Assembly (NCBI GenBank): GCA_013289955.1
Contig: JABCYZ010000001.1
Coordinates: 522,565-586,564, forward strand
From: Acidobacteriota bacterium
GTDB taxonomy: Bacteria; Acidobacteriota; Terriglobia; Acidiferrales; UBA7541
Length of the DNA: 64,000 nt
Direction: 5' to 3'
In this document: positions 1 to 8,639 of the stretch, in pieces
Layout: each line of letters begins with the position of its first letter
Position numbering within the stretch: the first letter of the stretch is position 1
Notes under the pieces: model-generated
What the model was told of the DNA's origin: nothing
Databases searched by the model: none
Seen by the model: only the letters and a program-made list of their open reading frames with translations
Position numbers and translations under genes: made by a program

Positions 1-2
1 TT

Positions 3-824
3 GCGGCGTCCGTAACGAGTCTGCTCTTTTCCCTCGAGCCAAGGCTGCGGAAAACGGCGGAGTTCAACCTGCGGCTCGCTTTCCCGGATTGGACCGCCGA
101 GCAACGCAAGGACGCGACGCGCAAGATGGTGCGGAATCTCGGCTGGATGGCGGCGGAATTTGCACGATTCCCGCGTCTCGGGAAAGAAAACATCAAGGAC
201 GTAGTGATTCTCGAGGGCCACGAAAATTTTTTGGTAGGGCAGGGGCGTGGCCAGGGCGTCCTTTATCTGACGGGCCACATCGGGGCATGGGAACTCTCAT
301 CCTTCGCGCATGCGCTCTACGGATATCCTCTGCATTTCATGGCGCGGCCGCTGGATAACAAGCGACTCGACGCGTTGGTCAACGAATACCGCTGCTCTTC
401 CGGCAACCGGCCTATCTTCAAAAATGAGTCCGCGCGCTTCATGCTGAAAATTCTGAAAGACGCGGGAACGGTCGGCATACTTGCGGATCAAAACACCATG
501 CCTGCGGAAGGCGACTTCGTCGATTTTTTCGGCAAGCTTGCGTGCACGACAACCGGTCTCGCGCGCGTGGCTCTGCACACCGGAGCGGCGGTCGTGCCGG
601 GATACGCGTATTGGGATGAGACGATCGGGAAATATCGCTTGCGGTTCGAACCTCCGGTGGAACTGATTCGCACCGGGGATACCGAGCGCGACGTTTTTGA
701 GAATACGCAGCGGTTTACCAAAGTCATTGAAGAGATTATTCGCAGACATCCGGACCAATGGGTTTGGGTTCACAAACGCTGGAAGACGAGGCCTGAAGGC
801 GAGCCGGCGCTGTATGATTTTTGA
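3..824 (+). CDS. LpxL/HtrB-type lipid A acyltransferase, 5' end cut off by the window
   Basis: The reading frame is open from the first bases of the window, so the gene starts upstream; the internal ATG at 126 is not the real start because conserved family sequence (NLRLAFPDW, then RNLGWMAAEFARFP) continues across it. The family transfers an acyl chain from acyl-ACP to a lipid A precursor at the inner membrane. The HX4E catalytic motif is visible as GHIGAWE (bases 270-290). The C-terminal part includes the family-like PDQWVWVHKRWKTRP. lpxD starts 12 bases downstream behind a GAGAGAGG ribosome site, so the two are probably co-transcribed and both serve lipid A synthesis. The exact acyl position cannot be told from the sequence. 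Confidence 0.88.
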   Translation, partial: AASVTSLLFSLEPRLRKTAEFNLRLAFPDWTAEQRKDATRKMVRNLGWMAAEFARFPRLGKENIKDVVILEGHENFLVGQGRGQGVLYLTGHIGAWELSSFAHALYGYPLHFMARPLDNKRLDALVNEYRCSSGNRPIFKNESARFMLKILKDAGTVGILADQNTMPAEGDFVDFFGKLACTTTGLARVALHTGAAVVPGYAYWDETIGKYRLRFEPPVELIRTGDTERDVFENTQRFTKVIEEIIRRHPDQWVWVHKRWKTRPEGEPALYDF

Positions 825-836
825 GAGAGGTCTTCG

Positions 837-1874
837 ATGATGCAAACGGCAAAGTCGTTGGCGGATGCAGTTGGCGCAAAGTGGGAGGGCGACGGCGGCG
901 TCGAGTTGCGGGGCGTAGCGGCGCCTGAACGCGCAGGCGCGCACGATCTTATCTACGTGGAGAAGGCCAAGCATGCCGAGCGCGCCGCTGCTTCGGCCGC
1001 GCTGTGCGTGGTTGCGGCGGAAAACATTGCGCTGCCCGGAAAGACGGTTCTGCGAAGCGCGCAACCGAAACTGGCGTTTGCAAAAGCAGCCGCTCTGATC
1101 CTCGGAAAGGCTCCCATTGCGACGGGCATTCATCCGACGGCGATTGTGGCGCCGCTCGCGAGCGTGAGCGCGAGCGCGGGTATCGGGCCATTTGCGGTGA
1201 TCGGGGAAGACGCGCGCGTCGGCGAAGGCACGCAAATCGGCGCGCACAGTGTGATCGGCGCGGGCTGCTGGATTGGCGACGCCTGCCGCATTCACCCGCG
1301 CGTAACGCTCTATGCGGGCGTTCGCATCGGCCATCGCGTGGAAATTCATTCCGGCGCAGTGATCGGCGCGGATGGTTTTGGCTACGCGCAGGGAGACGGG
1401 CGCTATTGGAAATTTCCCCAAGCAGGCATCGTGGAAATCGCCGACGACGTGGAAATCGGCGCGAACACGACTGTCGACCGCGGTTCGCTGGACGACACGC
1501 GCATTGCCGAAGGCGTTAAACTGGACAATCTCGTGCACATCGCTCACAACTGCCAGATTGGCGCGCACACCGTGATGGCGGCGCAAGCAGGGCTTTCCGG
1601 CTCCTGCGAGTTCGGGAAACATGTCGTCGTCGGCGGCCAAGCCGGTTTTGGCGAACAATGTTATCTGGAAGATGGCGCGGTCATCGGGGGCCAATCCGGC
1701 GTCCTCGGAGGGAAAACAGTTCGCAGCGGGCAGACGGTTTGGGGAACGCCTGCGCGTTCGCTCGGAAAATTCAAAGAGCAGTTCGCTTGGCAGGCGCGTC
1801 TGCCAGAACTGGCCGCGCGCATCAAAGCGCTGGAAGTGAAGTTGGAAAGCCTGGGCAAAAGGGAAGTGACGTGA
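837..1874 (+). CDS. lpxD: UDP-3-O-(3-hydroxyacyl)glucosamine N-acyltransferase LpxD
   Basis: A 345-residue protein of normal LpxD length. The first 100 residues form the uridine-binding domain. Then come left-handed beta-helix hexapeptide repeats ([20 protein letters not shown] and similar) and a short C-terminal helix ([15 protein letters not shown]). The catalytic histidine is His237 in the sequence HIAHNCQIG. The enzyme adds the second, N-linked hydroxyacyl chain to the lipid A precursor in the cytoplasm. It follows an LpxL-type acyltransferase and its stop codon overlaps the GTG of the next gene. No lpxA, lpxB or lpxC is visible here. Confidence 0.95.
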   Translation: MMQTAKSLADAVGAKWEGDGGVELRGVAAPERAGAHDLIYVEKAKHAERAAASAALCVVAAENIALPGKTVLRSAQPKLAFAKAAALILGKAPIATGIHPTAIVAPLASVSASAGIGPFAVIGEDARVGEGTQIGAHSVIGAGCWIGDACRIHPRVTLYAGVRIGHRVEIHSGAVIGADGFGYAQGDGRYWKFPQAGIVEIADDVEIGANTTVDRGSLDDTRIAEGVKLDNLVHIAHNCQIGAHTVMAAQAGLSGSCEFGKHVVVGGQAGFGEQCYLEDGAVIGGQSGVLGGKTVRSGQTVWGTPARSLGKFKEQFAWQARLPELAARIKALEVKLESLGKREVT

Positions 1875-2545
1875 GCACGCATCCACGCTGGCGCGTGATC
1901 GTCGTTGGCGGGCATACCCGCAGCATCGGTAAAACGCAACTGGTGTGCGACATCGTCAGGGCGTTCCCGAACGCCAACTGGATTGCGGGCAAGATCACGC
2001 AGTATGGCCACGGTGTCTGTGCGCAAAACGGGAACCATTGCGACTGCGCTCCCGACGAGCACATTTGCGCTATCGAATGGGAGACGCTGCCGGAGTCGGG
2101 CACAGACAGCGCGCGATTTCTGGCGGCGGGTGCGAAGCGCTCTTTCTGGCTGAGAACGAAGCAGGGTTTTCTGGCCGAAGGCCTGCCCTTGATGCGCGAA
2201 GCGCTGCGGCAAACGTTGTCGGTAACCGGCCAAGCTTCGCCTCCGCTGATTCTCGAAAGCAATTCGCTTTTGCAATTCCTGAAACCAAGTCTCTACTTCG
2301 CGGTGATCGATCCAGCCCGCGAGGATTTCAAAGACTCCGCGCGTGTCGCGCTCGATCGCGCCGATGCGCTCGTGCTTCGCGGCTCCATGGAGACCGCCGC
2401 GTCCGCGCCGCCGTGGATAAAGCTTCCCGCCAACCTGCTGCGCACCAAGCCCTCGGTCTCTCAGAAAGAAGGCGAACCCCTCCCGGAGCCCCTCCACGTG
2501 CTCATCGAACGGGCATTGCAGTCCCCGCCAAGTATCGTTCTCTAA
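1871..2545 (+). CDS. Uncharacterised P-loop-like protein with a four-cysteine cluster, coupled to lpxD
   Basis: A 224-residue protein starting at a GTG that overlaps the lpxD stop (GTGA), which implies translational coupling. The N-terminus reads [16 protein letters not shown], which resembles the nucleotide loop of MobB-type NTPases, but the spacing is off: His15 stands where the first loop glycine or alanine is expected before Gly20-Lys21-Thr22. Directly after the [10 protein letters not shown] segment there are four cysteines at residues 50, 57, 59 and 66, a plausible metal site. The rest is alpha/beta sequence of no family I can name. The context suggests a role near lipid A or envelope assembly, but this is only inferred. 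Confidence 0.72.
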   Translation: MSTHPRWRVIVVGGHTRSIGKTQLVCDIVRAFPNANWIAGKITQYGHGVCAQNGNHCDCAPDEHICAIEWETLPESGTDSARFLAAGAKRSFWLRTKQGFLAEGLPLMREALRQTLSVTGQASPPLILESNSLLQFLKPSLYFAVIDPAREDFKDSARVALDRADALVLRGSMETAASAPPWIKLPANLLRTKPSVSQKEGEPLPEPLHVLIERALQSPPSIVL

Positions 2546-2774
2546 CCGGGTCTGACAACGATTCAGTAACGCTTGTGCATCTTAGAAGTTGACCCGACGC
2601 CGGAACGCAGCGATAATTTACTGGTACTTGTGTTACTCGATCTTCAGCGTTCCTGGCGCTCGTGCCAGATATCTTGGGAACTGACTAGGAACAAAGCAGT
2701 TAGGCCGCTTGGGAGAAGATGGGGCGAATTTAATCCGTCTTCCTCCCGTTAGACTTTGCTTCGGGGGACGCGAT

Positions 2775-4790
2775 TTGGCAACCGGTACTCGCATTGGGCT
2801 AGATAAACCCGTTCCTGCCATACCGCCGATCTGGCACGAGAAAGACCTGTCTGGCTCTCTCGAACAAGCCATCGAAAACGGCGCGAATCACCTGGTTTCG
2901 CTGCAAGCCGAGGAAGGGTACTGGCTCGGCGAACTGGAAGCCGACACCACTCTCGAGTCCGACTACATCTATTACCTCTACGTGCTCGGGAAGGCCGATC
3001 CTGAACGCATCGCAAAGCTCGCGAATTATGTTCGGCGGCGGCAGTTGCCCGATGGCGGCTGGAATATTTTCCCCGGCGGTCCTTCCGACCTGAATGCGAC
3101 GTGCAAAGCATATTTTGCGCTGAAGTTGGTCGGCGATGACACGAATGCGCCGCACATGACGCAGGCGCGCGAGACGGTGCACCGGCTGGGCGGCCTGGAA
3201 CTCACCAACTCCTATGTTCGTTTTTATCTCGCGCTGATCGGTGCCGTTGGCTGGGAGCTGGTGCCTTCGATTCCGCCGGAACTGCTGCTCTTGCCAAACT
3301 GGTTTTATTTGAATATTTATGAAATGTCGTCGTGGACGCGCGGCATCGTCATCCCGATGGCGATTCTTTCCGCGTTGCGGCCGGACTGGCGTTTGCCGGA
3401 ACGCGCTCGCGTCGACGAACTCTTCAAGGACATCTCGCACAAAGCTGCTGCGTTTGACTGGAGCAAGCAGCTTATTTCCTGGCGGAACGTTTTTTTGGCC
3501 ATCGATCGCGGTTTGAAGCTGTATGAAAAACTTCCCTGGAAGCCGCTTCGCCGCCGCGCGCTTCGCGAAGCAAAAGCGTGGATGCTCGCGCACATGGAGC
3601 GCAGCGAAGGCCTCGCGGCCATTTATCCGGCGATGATGAATTCGATTTTCGCGCTGATGGCGCTCGGGCACGGCCCGGATGATCCGCTCACCGCGCGCGA
3701 GATTCGCGAGTTTTCGCGCTTCGAGATTGAAGAGGGCGACACCATCCGCATGCAGCCGTGCGTTTCCCCGGTCTGGGATACCTGCATTGCAATGGTTTCC
3801 CTCGAAGAAGCCGGACTGCCCGCGGATCATCCCGTGCTTGTGAAGGCGGCGGACTGGATGCTCTCGAAGCAGGTGCTCGGTCCGGGCGATTGGCAGTTCA
3901 AAAACAAAGATGCCGAGCCTGGCGGCTGGGCGTTCGAGTTCCGTAATGATTTTTTTCCGGACGTGGACGACACGGCGTTTGTCCTGATGGCATTGCAGCG
4001 CGTGAAACATCCGGATCCCGAGCGCATGGAAAAAGCGGTGCGACTGGGCATCCAGTGGCTCCTCAGCATGCAAAACAAGGACGGCGGCTGGGGCGCCTTC
4101 GACCGCGACAACGCCCGCCAGCTTTTGTGCAATATTCCTTTTGCTGACCACAACGCCATGATTGATCCTTCGACGGCGGACGTGACGGCCCGTGTTCTCG
4201 AGTGTCTCGGCCGATTCGGCTGGCCCGCGGAGCATCCTGCCGTTCAGCGCGGTGTGGAGTTCTTGCTCAAGGATCAGTGTGAAGACGGGTCGTGGTTCGG
4301 CCGCTGGGGCGTAAATTACGTCTATGGCACGAGCGGCGCATTGCGGGCTCTCGAAACGGTTTCGCTTACGGCGAAAGAATTTTGCCAGCGCGCGGTGAGA
4401 TGGTTGCGGGCCATTCAGAAGGCGGACGGAAGCTTCGGCGAATCCCTGTGGAGTTATACGGACCCAACTACCAAAGGGCAGGGAAATAGCACGGCTTCGC
4501 AAACCGCCTGGGGCCTCATCGGACTTCTCGCGGGCGCCCAGGCCAATGATCCTGCAATTCAGAAAGCGGTTGCGTATCTCATCCACCAGCAAAATACGGA
4601 TGGTTCCTGGAGCGAAGCCGAATTCACAGGCACTGGCTTTCCGGGCGTCTTTTATTTGAAGTATCACCTGTACCGCAATTCGTTTCCGCTGTACGCGCTG
4701 GCACGCTTCCGTAATCAGGTGCAGGGTCCGCACGAATATTGCGCCATGAAATTCCAGCCAGCTGAATTCCAGCTGCGGAGCGGATTCTAG
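2775..4790 (+). CDS. shc: Squalene-hopene cyclase
   Basis: A 671-residue terpene cyclase that folds squalene into hopene at the membrane. The catalytic DVDDTA motif is encoded at 3960-3977, and several QW repeats are visible (QNKDGGWGAF, QCEDGSWF, QNTDGSW). LESDYIYYLYVLGKADP near the N-terminus and GTGFPGVFYLKYHLYRN near the C-terminus also fit the family. No ATG lies at the expected place. I chose the TTG at 2775, which has GGGGGA six bases upstream; an in-frame TTG at 2709 would add 22 residues that do not look conserved. Nine bases separate it from the next gene. Confidence 0.95.
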   Translation: MATGTRIGLDKPVPAIPPIWHEKDLSGSLEQAIENGANHLVSLQAEEGYWLGELEADTTLESDYIYYLYVLGKADPERIAKLANYVRRRQLPDGGWNIFPGGPSDLNATCKAYFALKLVGDDTNAPHMTQARETVHRLGGLELTNSYVRFYLALIGAVGWELVPSIPPELLLLPNWFYLNIYEMSSWTRGIVIPMAILSALRPDWRLPERARVDELFKDISHKAAAFDWSKQLISWRNVFLAIDRGLKLYEKLPWKPLRRRALREAKAWMLAHMERSEGLAAIYPAMMNSIFALMALGHGPDDPLTAREIREFSRFEIEEGDTIRMQPCVSPVWDTCIAMVSLEEAGLPADHPVLVKAADWMLSKQVLGPGDWQFKNKDAEPGGWAFEFRNDFFPDVDDTAFVLMALQRVKHPDPERMEKAVRLGIQWLLSMQNKDGGWGAFDRDNARQLLCNIPFADHNAMIDPSTADVTARVLECLGRFGWPAEHPAVQRGVEFLLKDQCEDGSWFGRWGVNYVYGTSGALRALETVSLTAKEFCQRAVRWLRAIQKADGSFGESLWSYTDPTTKGQGNSTASQTAWGLIGLLAGAQANDPAIQKAVAYLIHQQNTDGSWSEAEFTGTGFPGVFYLKYHLYRNSFPLYALARFRNQVQGPHEYCAMKFQPAEFQLRSGF

Positions 4791-4798
4791 AGCCCGCG

Positions 4799-5578
4799 AT
4801 GACGTTTTCTCTGCGGCTCACCGCGGATCTTGGTCTTGCTTTGGCGGCCCGCGCTCTCAGCAAGAAATCTGGTTCGCCTCCTGTTCTGCAGCTTTCGTCT
4901 GAAAATAATTTCGATTCTGCCGCCATTTCCTCTGCCGAGGGCCGTACCGAGCGAAAGGACTCTTCGTTTCGCTCCGTCCGGCGTGTCTCGCGATTTCGTT
5001 CTCCCATCCTTTGGGTCGGCGGCGTCGAGCCACTCGATCATCCCGAAGCAGCTCGTTTTGCCAATGCCCTCGCGGCTTCCGGGCGTCACGTCTTCCTCGG
5101 AACTTCCGGGGCCTCCTTGAAACGGCGTCTTCATGAGTTTCAGCCAAGCTCGCGTTTTTACTTCGCGGTTCGTTTCGGCGGGCGCCAGCCGTCCCCTAAC
5201 CATCCTACTTCCCGTGAGGGCGCGTTTCGCGTGGGTCTGGAAGCGCTGCGCATGGCGCGGCTCGCCGGTTTTCTCACTTGCGCGCATCTGGTCTTGCCTT
5301 CGGACGCGGCCGCCGCCGAGGTCGAGCCGTTGCTCGCTGAAATTCAAAAGCTCGACACCGATGGTTTCTTGATTACGTGTGAGGAGTCCACGCTCGAACT
5401 CGAGAAGCTTGCCGTTGCTCTGCGCCGCCGTTTGCACGGCCGACGCTGGGCGCTGCTCTCGCACCTCCTGGATACCGGCGTTTTGCCTGGAAAGGTGAGC
5501 ACCGCTCTGGAAACTGGGCCACAGCCATTGCCGCCAGCCCGGCCCGGGCGCTATGGCGAAGGCGCCGAAGCCGGATGA
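4799..5578 (+). CDS. Degenerate HpnH-like protein lacking radical SAM cysteines
   Basis: A 259-residue protein that I align with HpnH, the radical SAM enzyme that joins adenosine to hopene. The match covers the start (SLRLTADLGLALAARAL), the GGVEPLDHP segment against the GGEPLxH motif, FLGTSGASLKRRLHEFQPSS, GAFRVGLEALRMARLAGF, and a C-terminal stretch like DPExVxxFFxxxxxLGVDG. The part that should carry CxxxCxxC is replaced by serine- and arginine-rich sequence (residues about 33-68); the only cysteines are Cys161 and Cys194 or nearby. It is also shorter than HpnH. It cannot bind the usual iron-sulfur cluster, so it is either a non-catalytic relative or a decaying gene. Its stop overlaps the hpnA start by ATGA. 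Confidence 0.7.
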   Translation: MTFSLRLTADLGLALAARALSKKSGSPPVLQLSSENNFDSAAISSAEGRTERKDSSFRSVRRVSRFRSPILWVGGVEPLDHPEAARFANALAASGRHVFLGTSGASLKRRLHEFQPSSRFYFAVRFGGRQPSPNHPTSREGAFRVGLEALRMARLAGFLTCAHLVLPSDAAAAEVEPLLAEIQKLDTDGFLITCEESTLELEKLAVALRRRLHGRRWALLSHLLDTGVLPGKVSTALETGPQPLPPARPGRYGEGAEAG

Positions 5579-6594
5579 CCACTCTCGTCACAGGCGCCTC
5601 GGGCTTTCTCGGCAGCCACGTTGCGCGGCAACTGGTCGCTCGGGGCGACCCCGTCCGGGTATTGATGCGCCCCTCCAGCACCAACCGTGCCGTCGGGGAT
5701 CTTTCCCTTGAATACGTCACCGGCGATTTGCGCGATCCCCGGTCCCTCGAACGCGCCTTGGCTGGCGTGAAATGCGTTTTTCACGTGGCGGCTGACTACC
5801 GCCTGTGGGCCAGGAAATCGCGTGATATTTATGACTCGAACGTTGGCGGCACGAAGAATCTTCTTGAGGCCGCGAAGCGCGCTGGTGTGGAAAAATTCGT
5901 CTATACAAGTACGGTCGCCACGGTGGCCGTGGACCGCCCGGAACTGCCGACAGAAGCCACCGACGCCAGACTCGAAGAGATGGTGGGCCACTACAAGCGC
6001 TCGAAATGGATGGCTGAAGCTGAGGCGCTCAAAGCCGCGAAGGAAGGGTTGCCGCTTGTGGTTGCCATGCCGACAACTCCTGTCGGTCCTGGCGACTGGA
6101 AGCCCACGCCGACGGGAAAAATCGTTCTCGACTTTCTAAATGGAAAAATGCCGGGATATGTCGAGACCGGACTGAATTTTGTTGGCGCCGAGGAATGCGC
6201 GGCGGGCCACCTGCTTGTCGCGGAAAAAGGCAGAGTGGGCGAACGCTATCTTCTCGGCTCCGAAAATCTTACGCTCAAGGCGATGTTGGATATGTTGGCC
6301 GGGATAACAGGTCTGCCGGCTCCCGCTCTGAAGATTCCTCACGGGCTGGCTTTGGGTGTAGCCTACATGAATACGATATTTTCGCGGCTGGTTGGAAAAG
6401 AGCCGCAAATTCCCGTCGAGGGCGTGAAAATCGCGCGGCACATGATGTTTGTGGATTGCACGAGGGCGCAACGCGAACTTGGTTTTAAGCCCGGCTCGGT
6501 CGCGGCAGCACTGGAGCGCGCGGTCCGTTGGTACGAAGCCAATGGTTATGTAAATCCCCGTCGCGTCAAGAAAATGCAGCGTGCCGCCGCCTAG
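5575..6594 (+). CDS. hpnA: Hopanoid-associated sugar epimerase HpnA
   Basis: A 339-residue extended short-chain dehydrogenase. The NAD(P)-binding motif TGASGFLGSH lies at residues 5-14. The active site shows Ser/Thr in VYTSTVATVAV and the YxxxK pair in HYKRSKWMAE. The end (GFKPGSVAAALERAVRWYEANGY) is typical of HpnA. HpnA-type proteins occur in hopanoid loci and are thought to act on the ribose-derived side chain or its sugar head group. The start ATG overlaps the stop of the HpnH-like gene, and a 160-base spacer without a gene separates it from hpnG. Confidence 0.9.
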   Translation: MTTLVTGASGFLGSHVARQLVARGDPVRVLMRPSSTNRAVGDLSLEYVTGDLRDPRSLERALAGVKCVFHVAADYRLWARKSRDIYDSNVGGTKNLLEAAKRAGVEKFVYTSTVATVAVDRPELPTEATDARLEEMVGHYKRSKWMAEAEALKAAKEGLPLVVAMPTTPVGPGDWKPTPTGKIVLDFLNGKMPGYVETGLNFVGAEECAAGHLLVAEKGRVGERYLLGSENLTLKAMLDMLAGITGLPAPALKIPHGLALGVAYMNTIFSRLVGKEPQIPVEGVKIARHMMFVDCTRAQRELGFKPGSVAAALERAVRWYEANGYVNPRRVKKMQRAAA

Positions 6595-6753
6595 GGCAGG
6601 GTCACGGGGAGCTCGTCCGGCCAGCAGGGGGGCCAACGTTACTGGGGGCGGGGCCTGTTTATCCCGGAAACGTTCCGCTCGATGCAGCACGGACAAGTTG
6701 TAGCCATAGGCTTCCGTCCGGCATCATAAGGTTTACAGCAGCTTTTCAGACTC

Positions 6754-7536
6754 ATGCGCATCCTGGTCACCTTCGCCATCAAAGCCGAGTTCTCGCAATG
6801 GTCCTCGCGTCATCCGTTCGTGCCTTACGAGTTTGAGAATTGGGAGCGTCGCCGCGAATTCGATCTCTTCAAAGCCAACATCGGCTCGAACGAAGTGACC
6901 GTGCTTCTTACCGGCATAGGCGGTGACAATGCTGTCAAAGCGCTGGCGTCGATCCCTCTTGAATTTCACGAAGTCTGCATTTCTTCCGGCCTCGCCGGTT
7001 CGCTCGAAGCGGACTTGAAGCCGGGGGACATCGTCGCAGCGTCGACGACGGAAACGCTCGAGAAGGGTTGCAAAGCCGGAAGCGATGCGGGCCTGATAGA
7101 GCTTGCCGTTGCGTCCGGGGCAAAAGCTGTGAAGGTTTCCCTGACATCTGAGAAAATAATTGCCACTGCAGGAGAGAAAGAAGATCTGAGCCGGAAGGGG
7201 AGCATTGTGGAGATGGAGTCCACCTATATCCTGGCAGCTGCCGCCGAAAAGCATGTGCCGTGTGTGGCCGTTCGCGCCATTAGCGACGCGGCCGACGAAG
7301 ATCTGCCCGTTGATTTCGCGCGCATTCTCGATTCTCATGGCCACCTGAGGATGGGCGGGTTGCTTAAAGAAGTCGGCCTCAGCCCTTACCGCATCCCTCT
7401 TTTGATTCAGTTCGGACGGCAGAGCCGCGCGGCAAGCCGATCCCTGGCTGATTTTTTGGATCGCTATATTTCTCTCGTCTCAGAAAACTGGACAAGAGCC
7501 GCCGCTAGGAAAGCAGAAGAGGTTTCCCTGACATGA
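6754..7536 (+). CDS. hpnG: Hopanoid phosphorylase/nucleosidase HpnG
   Basis: A 260-residue protein of the purine phosphorylase/MTA-SAH nucleosidase fold. HpnG removes adenine from adenosylhopane on the way to ribosylhopane and bacteriohopanetetrol. Visible features are the N-terminal MRILVTFAIKAEF strand, the glycine-rich GIGGDNAV segment, VCISSGLAGSL, the substrate-binding VEMEST motif and the catalytic-type SDAADE. The stop overlaps the next start by ATGA, tying it to two dehydrogenases. No clear ribosome site precedes the ATG. In many genomes hpnG lies beside hpnH; here the only HpnH-like gene is degenerate. Confidence 0.88.
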   Translation: MRILVTFAIKAEFSQWSSRHPFVPYEFENWERRREFDLFKANIGSNEVTVLLTGIGGDNAVKALASIPLEFHEVCISSGLAGSLEADLKPGDIVAASTTETLEKGCKAGSDAGLIELAVASGAKAVKVSLTSEKIIATAGEKEDLSRKGSIVEMESTYILAAAAEKHVPCVAVRAISDAADEDLPVDFARILDSHGHLRMGGLLKEVGLSPYRIPLLIQFGRQSRAASRSLADFLDRYISLVSENWTRAAARKAEEVSLT

Positions 7537-8639
7537 GCAACCTCGGGACAGCGGCCGAGACGTTGACGTCGCTCGGGCCAATTCCGAAAACCATGCGTGC
7601 GGGCGTCTACCGCGACAAGGGCGTGGTGCGTGTAGAGGAAGTCCCGGTCCCCGAAGTCGGCGAAGGAGAAGTGCTCATCAAAGTCGCTGCCTGCGGCATC
7701 TGCGGCACGGACATCAAGAAAATTTTCCAGCGTTACGTCGAACCGCCCCAAATCCTCGGCCACGAACTTGCGGGGAAGGTCGTGGCAGCAGGGTCAGGCG
7801 TTAGAAAATGGACGCCCGGCGATCGTGTCATGAGCTTCCACCACACTCCGTGCGGACGATGCTTCTACTGCGAAAAGCGCCTTTTCTCGCAGTGCAAGCA
7901 GTACAAAACAACTGGCCTTACCGCTGGTTTCACTCCGAATGGCGGAGGGTTTGCCGAGTACGTGAAAGCCATGCCATGGGTTGCAGAACGCGGCATCGTC
8001 GCCCTCCCGGACGATGTCAGCTTTGAAGAAGCCACTTTCATCGAGCCCATCAATACCATTGTAAAGGCCGTTCAGAAGGCGCGAATCACGGCTGGAGAGA
8101 ACGTGCTCATCCTGGGCTGCGGCCCCATCGGGCTCCAGTTGCTGATGGTCAGCAAGCTGGAAGGGGCCAGAATATATACCAGTGATCCAATTCCACAGCG
8201 GCGACAAAAAAGCCTCTCCCTCGGCGCCTTAGAGTCGTTTGACCCAACCAGTGGTAAGCTTGTAGAAGAGGTACGGGCCCGCACGGACGGTCGGGGTGCG
8301 GACGCGGTGCTGGTAGCGGTCGCCGATCCGTCGGTGGTAACGGATGCTTTGGCAACAGCGCGGCCCGGGGGGCGCGTTTTGCTATTCGCGGCAAACGACC
8401 CGGTTACCAGGATCGAGTTTCCTGCCGCGGCTGTGGGCATCGACGAAAAGGAAATCCTGGGCAGCTATAGCGCGGCTGTGGACATCCAAGATTCAGCTGC
8501 GGATCTGGTGTTGGGAAAGAAACTGCCGGTGATGCAGATCGTCACCCACTGTTTCCCACTGGATAGAATTCAGGAAGCCCTGGAACTTGCAGCCAGGCCA
8601 ACGGCCGAATCGCTGAAGATTCTGATTACGCACGCATGA
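7533..8639 (+). CDS. Zinc-dependent medium-chain dehydrogenase, hpnG-coupled
   Basis: A 368-residue medium-chain dehydrogenase/reductase. The catalytic zinc ligands are present (Cys in CGICGTD and the GHE motif), as is the four-cysteine structural zinc lobe (CGRCFYCEKRLFSQC). The Rossmann motif is LGCGPIG. An N-terminal extension of about 20 residues precedes the usual start of the fold. It overlaps hpnG by ATGA and the next dehydrogenase by ATGA. The substrate cannot be read from the sequence. The location makes a hopanoid side-chain aldehyde or hemiacetal plausible, which is inference. Confidence 0.85.
   Translation: MSNLGTAAETLTSLGPIPKTMRAGVYRDKGVVRVEEVPVPEVGEGEVLIKVAACGICGTDIKKIFQRYVEPPQILGHELAGKVVAAGSGVRKWTPGDRVMSFHHTPCGRCFYCEKRLFSQCKQYKTTGLTAGFTPNGGGFAEYVKAMPWVAERGIVALPDDVSFEEATFIEPINTIVKAVQKARITAGENVLILGCGPIGLQLLMVSKLEGARIYTSDPIPQRRQKSLSLGALESFDPTSGKLVEEVRARTDGRGADAVLVAVADPSVVTDALATARPGGRVLLFAANDPVTRIEFPAAAVGIDEKEILGSYSAAVDIQDSAADLVLGKKLPVMQIVTHCFPLDRIQEALELAARPTAESLKILITHA

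Noticed and set aside
297..1886. Long minus-strand open frame across the acyltransferase gene and lpxD
   Set aside because: Antisense shadow; both plus-strand genes are clear and the antisense product has no protein-like features.
2799..4733. Long open frame on the minus strand across shc
   Set aside because: It is an antisense shadow of a strongly conserved gene in GC-rich DNA; the composition is rich in Arg, His and Ala and no family motif is seen.
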